6,896 bases of DNA from Actinomycetota bacterium (GTDB lineage: Bacteria > Actinomycetota > Acidimicrobiia > Acidimicrobiales > BP-101), in assembly GCA_030838265.1 (NCBI GenBank), contig JAUTXA010000232.1, positions 1-6,896 of the forward strand, read 5' to 3'. The translations under genes were made by a program, and so were the position numbers. Shown one piece after another: positions 6,373 through 6,896 of this stretch. The first letter of the stretch is position 1, and each line of letters begins with the position of its first letter. The notes under the pieces are model-generated. The model saw only the letters and a program-made list of their open reading frames with translations. It was not told where the DNA came from and searched no databases.

Positions 6373-6737
6373 GCCCTGCCGCCTCGCGCTTCGCCCCTCG
6401 GGACTGCCCCGTCTGCGGCGACACCCTCGCCCTCACCCGCCTGAGCTGTGGCGCCTGTGGCACCGAGCTGTCGGGCGAGTTCGAGGCCTGTGAGTTCTGC
6501 TCGCTGCTGCCCGACGAGCGTCAGCTCCTGCGGGTGTTCCTGGCCAGCCGGGGCAACATGAAGGATCTCGAGCGCCACCTGGGCGTCAGCTATCCCACCG
6601 CCCGGGCCCGCTTCGACGGCGTGCTGACCAAGCTCGGCATCGAGCGCCCGGCCGCGGCCAGCCCCGACAGCGACGTCCTCGAGGCCCTGGCCCAAGGCCA
6701 GATCGACGTCGATGAAGCCATGCGCCGCCTGGGTTGA
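6369..6737 (+). CDS. DUF2089 protein: zinc ribbon, helix-turn-helix and C-terminal SHOCT-like motif
   Basis: 122 residues. A zinc ribbon is formed by Cys13-x2-Cys16 and Cys27-x2-Cys30 (CPVCG...CGACG), followed by a third pair Cys41-x2-Cys44 (CEFC). Residues 48-90 are the family's helix-turn-helix, including FLASRGNMKDLERHLGVSY and the PTARARFD segment, so nucleic-acid binding is likely. Residues 102-121 (core GQIDVDEAMRRL) repeat the SHOCT-like motif found at the N-terminus of the upstream protein. The ATG lies within ATGA at the end of the DUF4097 gene, has no ribosome site of its own, and is probably translated by coupling. DUF2089 genes are known companions of DUF4097/YvlB-like genes, and the biochemical role of the family is not settled. 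Likely a regulator or partner of the solenoid protein; which promoter it acts on is unknown. Confidence 0.88.
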   Translation: MSPAASRFAPRDCPVCGDTLALTRLSCGACGTELSGEFEACEFCSLLPDERQLLRVFLASRGNMKDLERHLGVSYPTARARFDGVLTKLGIERPAAASPDSDVLEALAQGQIDVDEAMRRLG

Positions 6738-6784
6738 CCCGCCTGCCCCCCGGTGTCGTCACACCCCGCCGACACAATGGGGTG

Positions 6785-6896
6785 ATGCGTCGTCTGGCCG
6801 TTGCCGTGCTCGCCCCGTTGCTGGTTCTGCCCGCGTTGACGGCGGGCTGCGGGTCCCGTCGCGCCGCGGCCAAGCCCACGTCCATCAATCCGGTGG
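6785..6896 (+). CDS. Putative secreted lipoprotein, 3' truncated
   Basis: An open frame from the ATG at 6785 to the window end (37 codons, no stop). It begins MRRL, continues with a hydrophobic core of about 15 residues (LAVAVLAPLLVLPAL), and reaches TAGC at residues 19-22, a usable lipobox with Cys22 as the lipidated residue. A Gly/Ser/Arg/Ala-rich spacer follows, as in exported lipoproteins tethered to the outer face of the membrane. The domain that would identify the function is beyond the window. It starts 47 bp after the DUF2089 stop on the same strand. No good ribosome site is seen; CACAAT at 6773-6778 would place transcription start on the ATG, but it has no -35 partner. A GTG at 6782 directly before the ATG is a less likely start. 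Confidence 0.6.
   Translation, partial: MRRLAVAVLAPLLVLPALTAGCGSRRAAAKPTSINPV

Noticed and set aside
6752..6775. Possible terminator hairpin after the DUF2089 gene (GGTGT-CGTC-ACACC, or GTGTCG pairing with CGACAC)
   Set aside because: Stems of only 5-6 bp that exclude each other, and no T-tract follows. Not enough for a terminator call.

Overview
The window is very GC-rich with G/C-dominated third codon positions, and every recognisable protein has an actinobacterial flavour: a DHA2-type MFS exporter, paired fused ABC half-transporters, a DUF2089 protein of the CEFC type, and apparently leaderless promoters. A high-GC Actinomycetota chromosome is the best guess. Nothing in the sequence fixes genus, and I see no mobile element, tRNA, rRNA or CRISPR array.

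Layout: (1) Positions 1-980, plus strand: C-terminal two thirds of an MFS multidrug-type transporter, cut by the window edge. (2) Positions 971-5284, minus strand: a tight three-gene operon read right to left, consisting of an ArsR-like winged-helix regulator (4706-5284), then two fused TMD-NBD ABC exporter subunits (2751-4700 and 971-2758). Junctions are a 5-bp gap and an 8-bp overlap. The last ABC gene runs tail-to-tail into the MFS gene, with 10 bp of shared sequence including both stop codons. (3) Positions 5285-5430: a 146-bp AT-richer divergent control region with a promoter candidate in each direction and a perfect 7-bp-arm inverted repeat around one -35 box. (4) Positions 5431-6737, plus strand: an ATGA-overlapping pair, a cytosolic-looking YvlB/LiaX-like protein (SHOCT-like N-terminus plus DUF4097 beta-solenoid) and a DUF2089 zinc-ribbon/HTH protein. 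(5) From 6785, plus strand: the start of a lipoprotein gene that runs off the window.

Working model (inference): the regulator controls its own operon and perhaps the divergent pair through the shared intergenic region. The two ABC subunits probably form a heterodimeric exporter. The solenoid and DUF2089 proteins carry the same short SHOCT-like helical motif, one at its N-terminus and one at its C-terminus, and are probably a functional unit. Because YvlB/LiaX relatives in Firmicutes belong to cell-envelope stress responses, the locus reads as an envelope-stress or drug-response module with export arms. Substrate and inducer cannot be read from the sequence.
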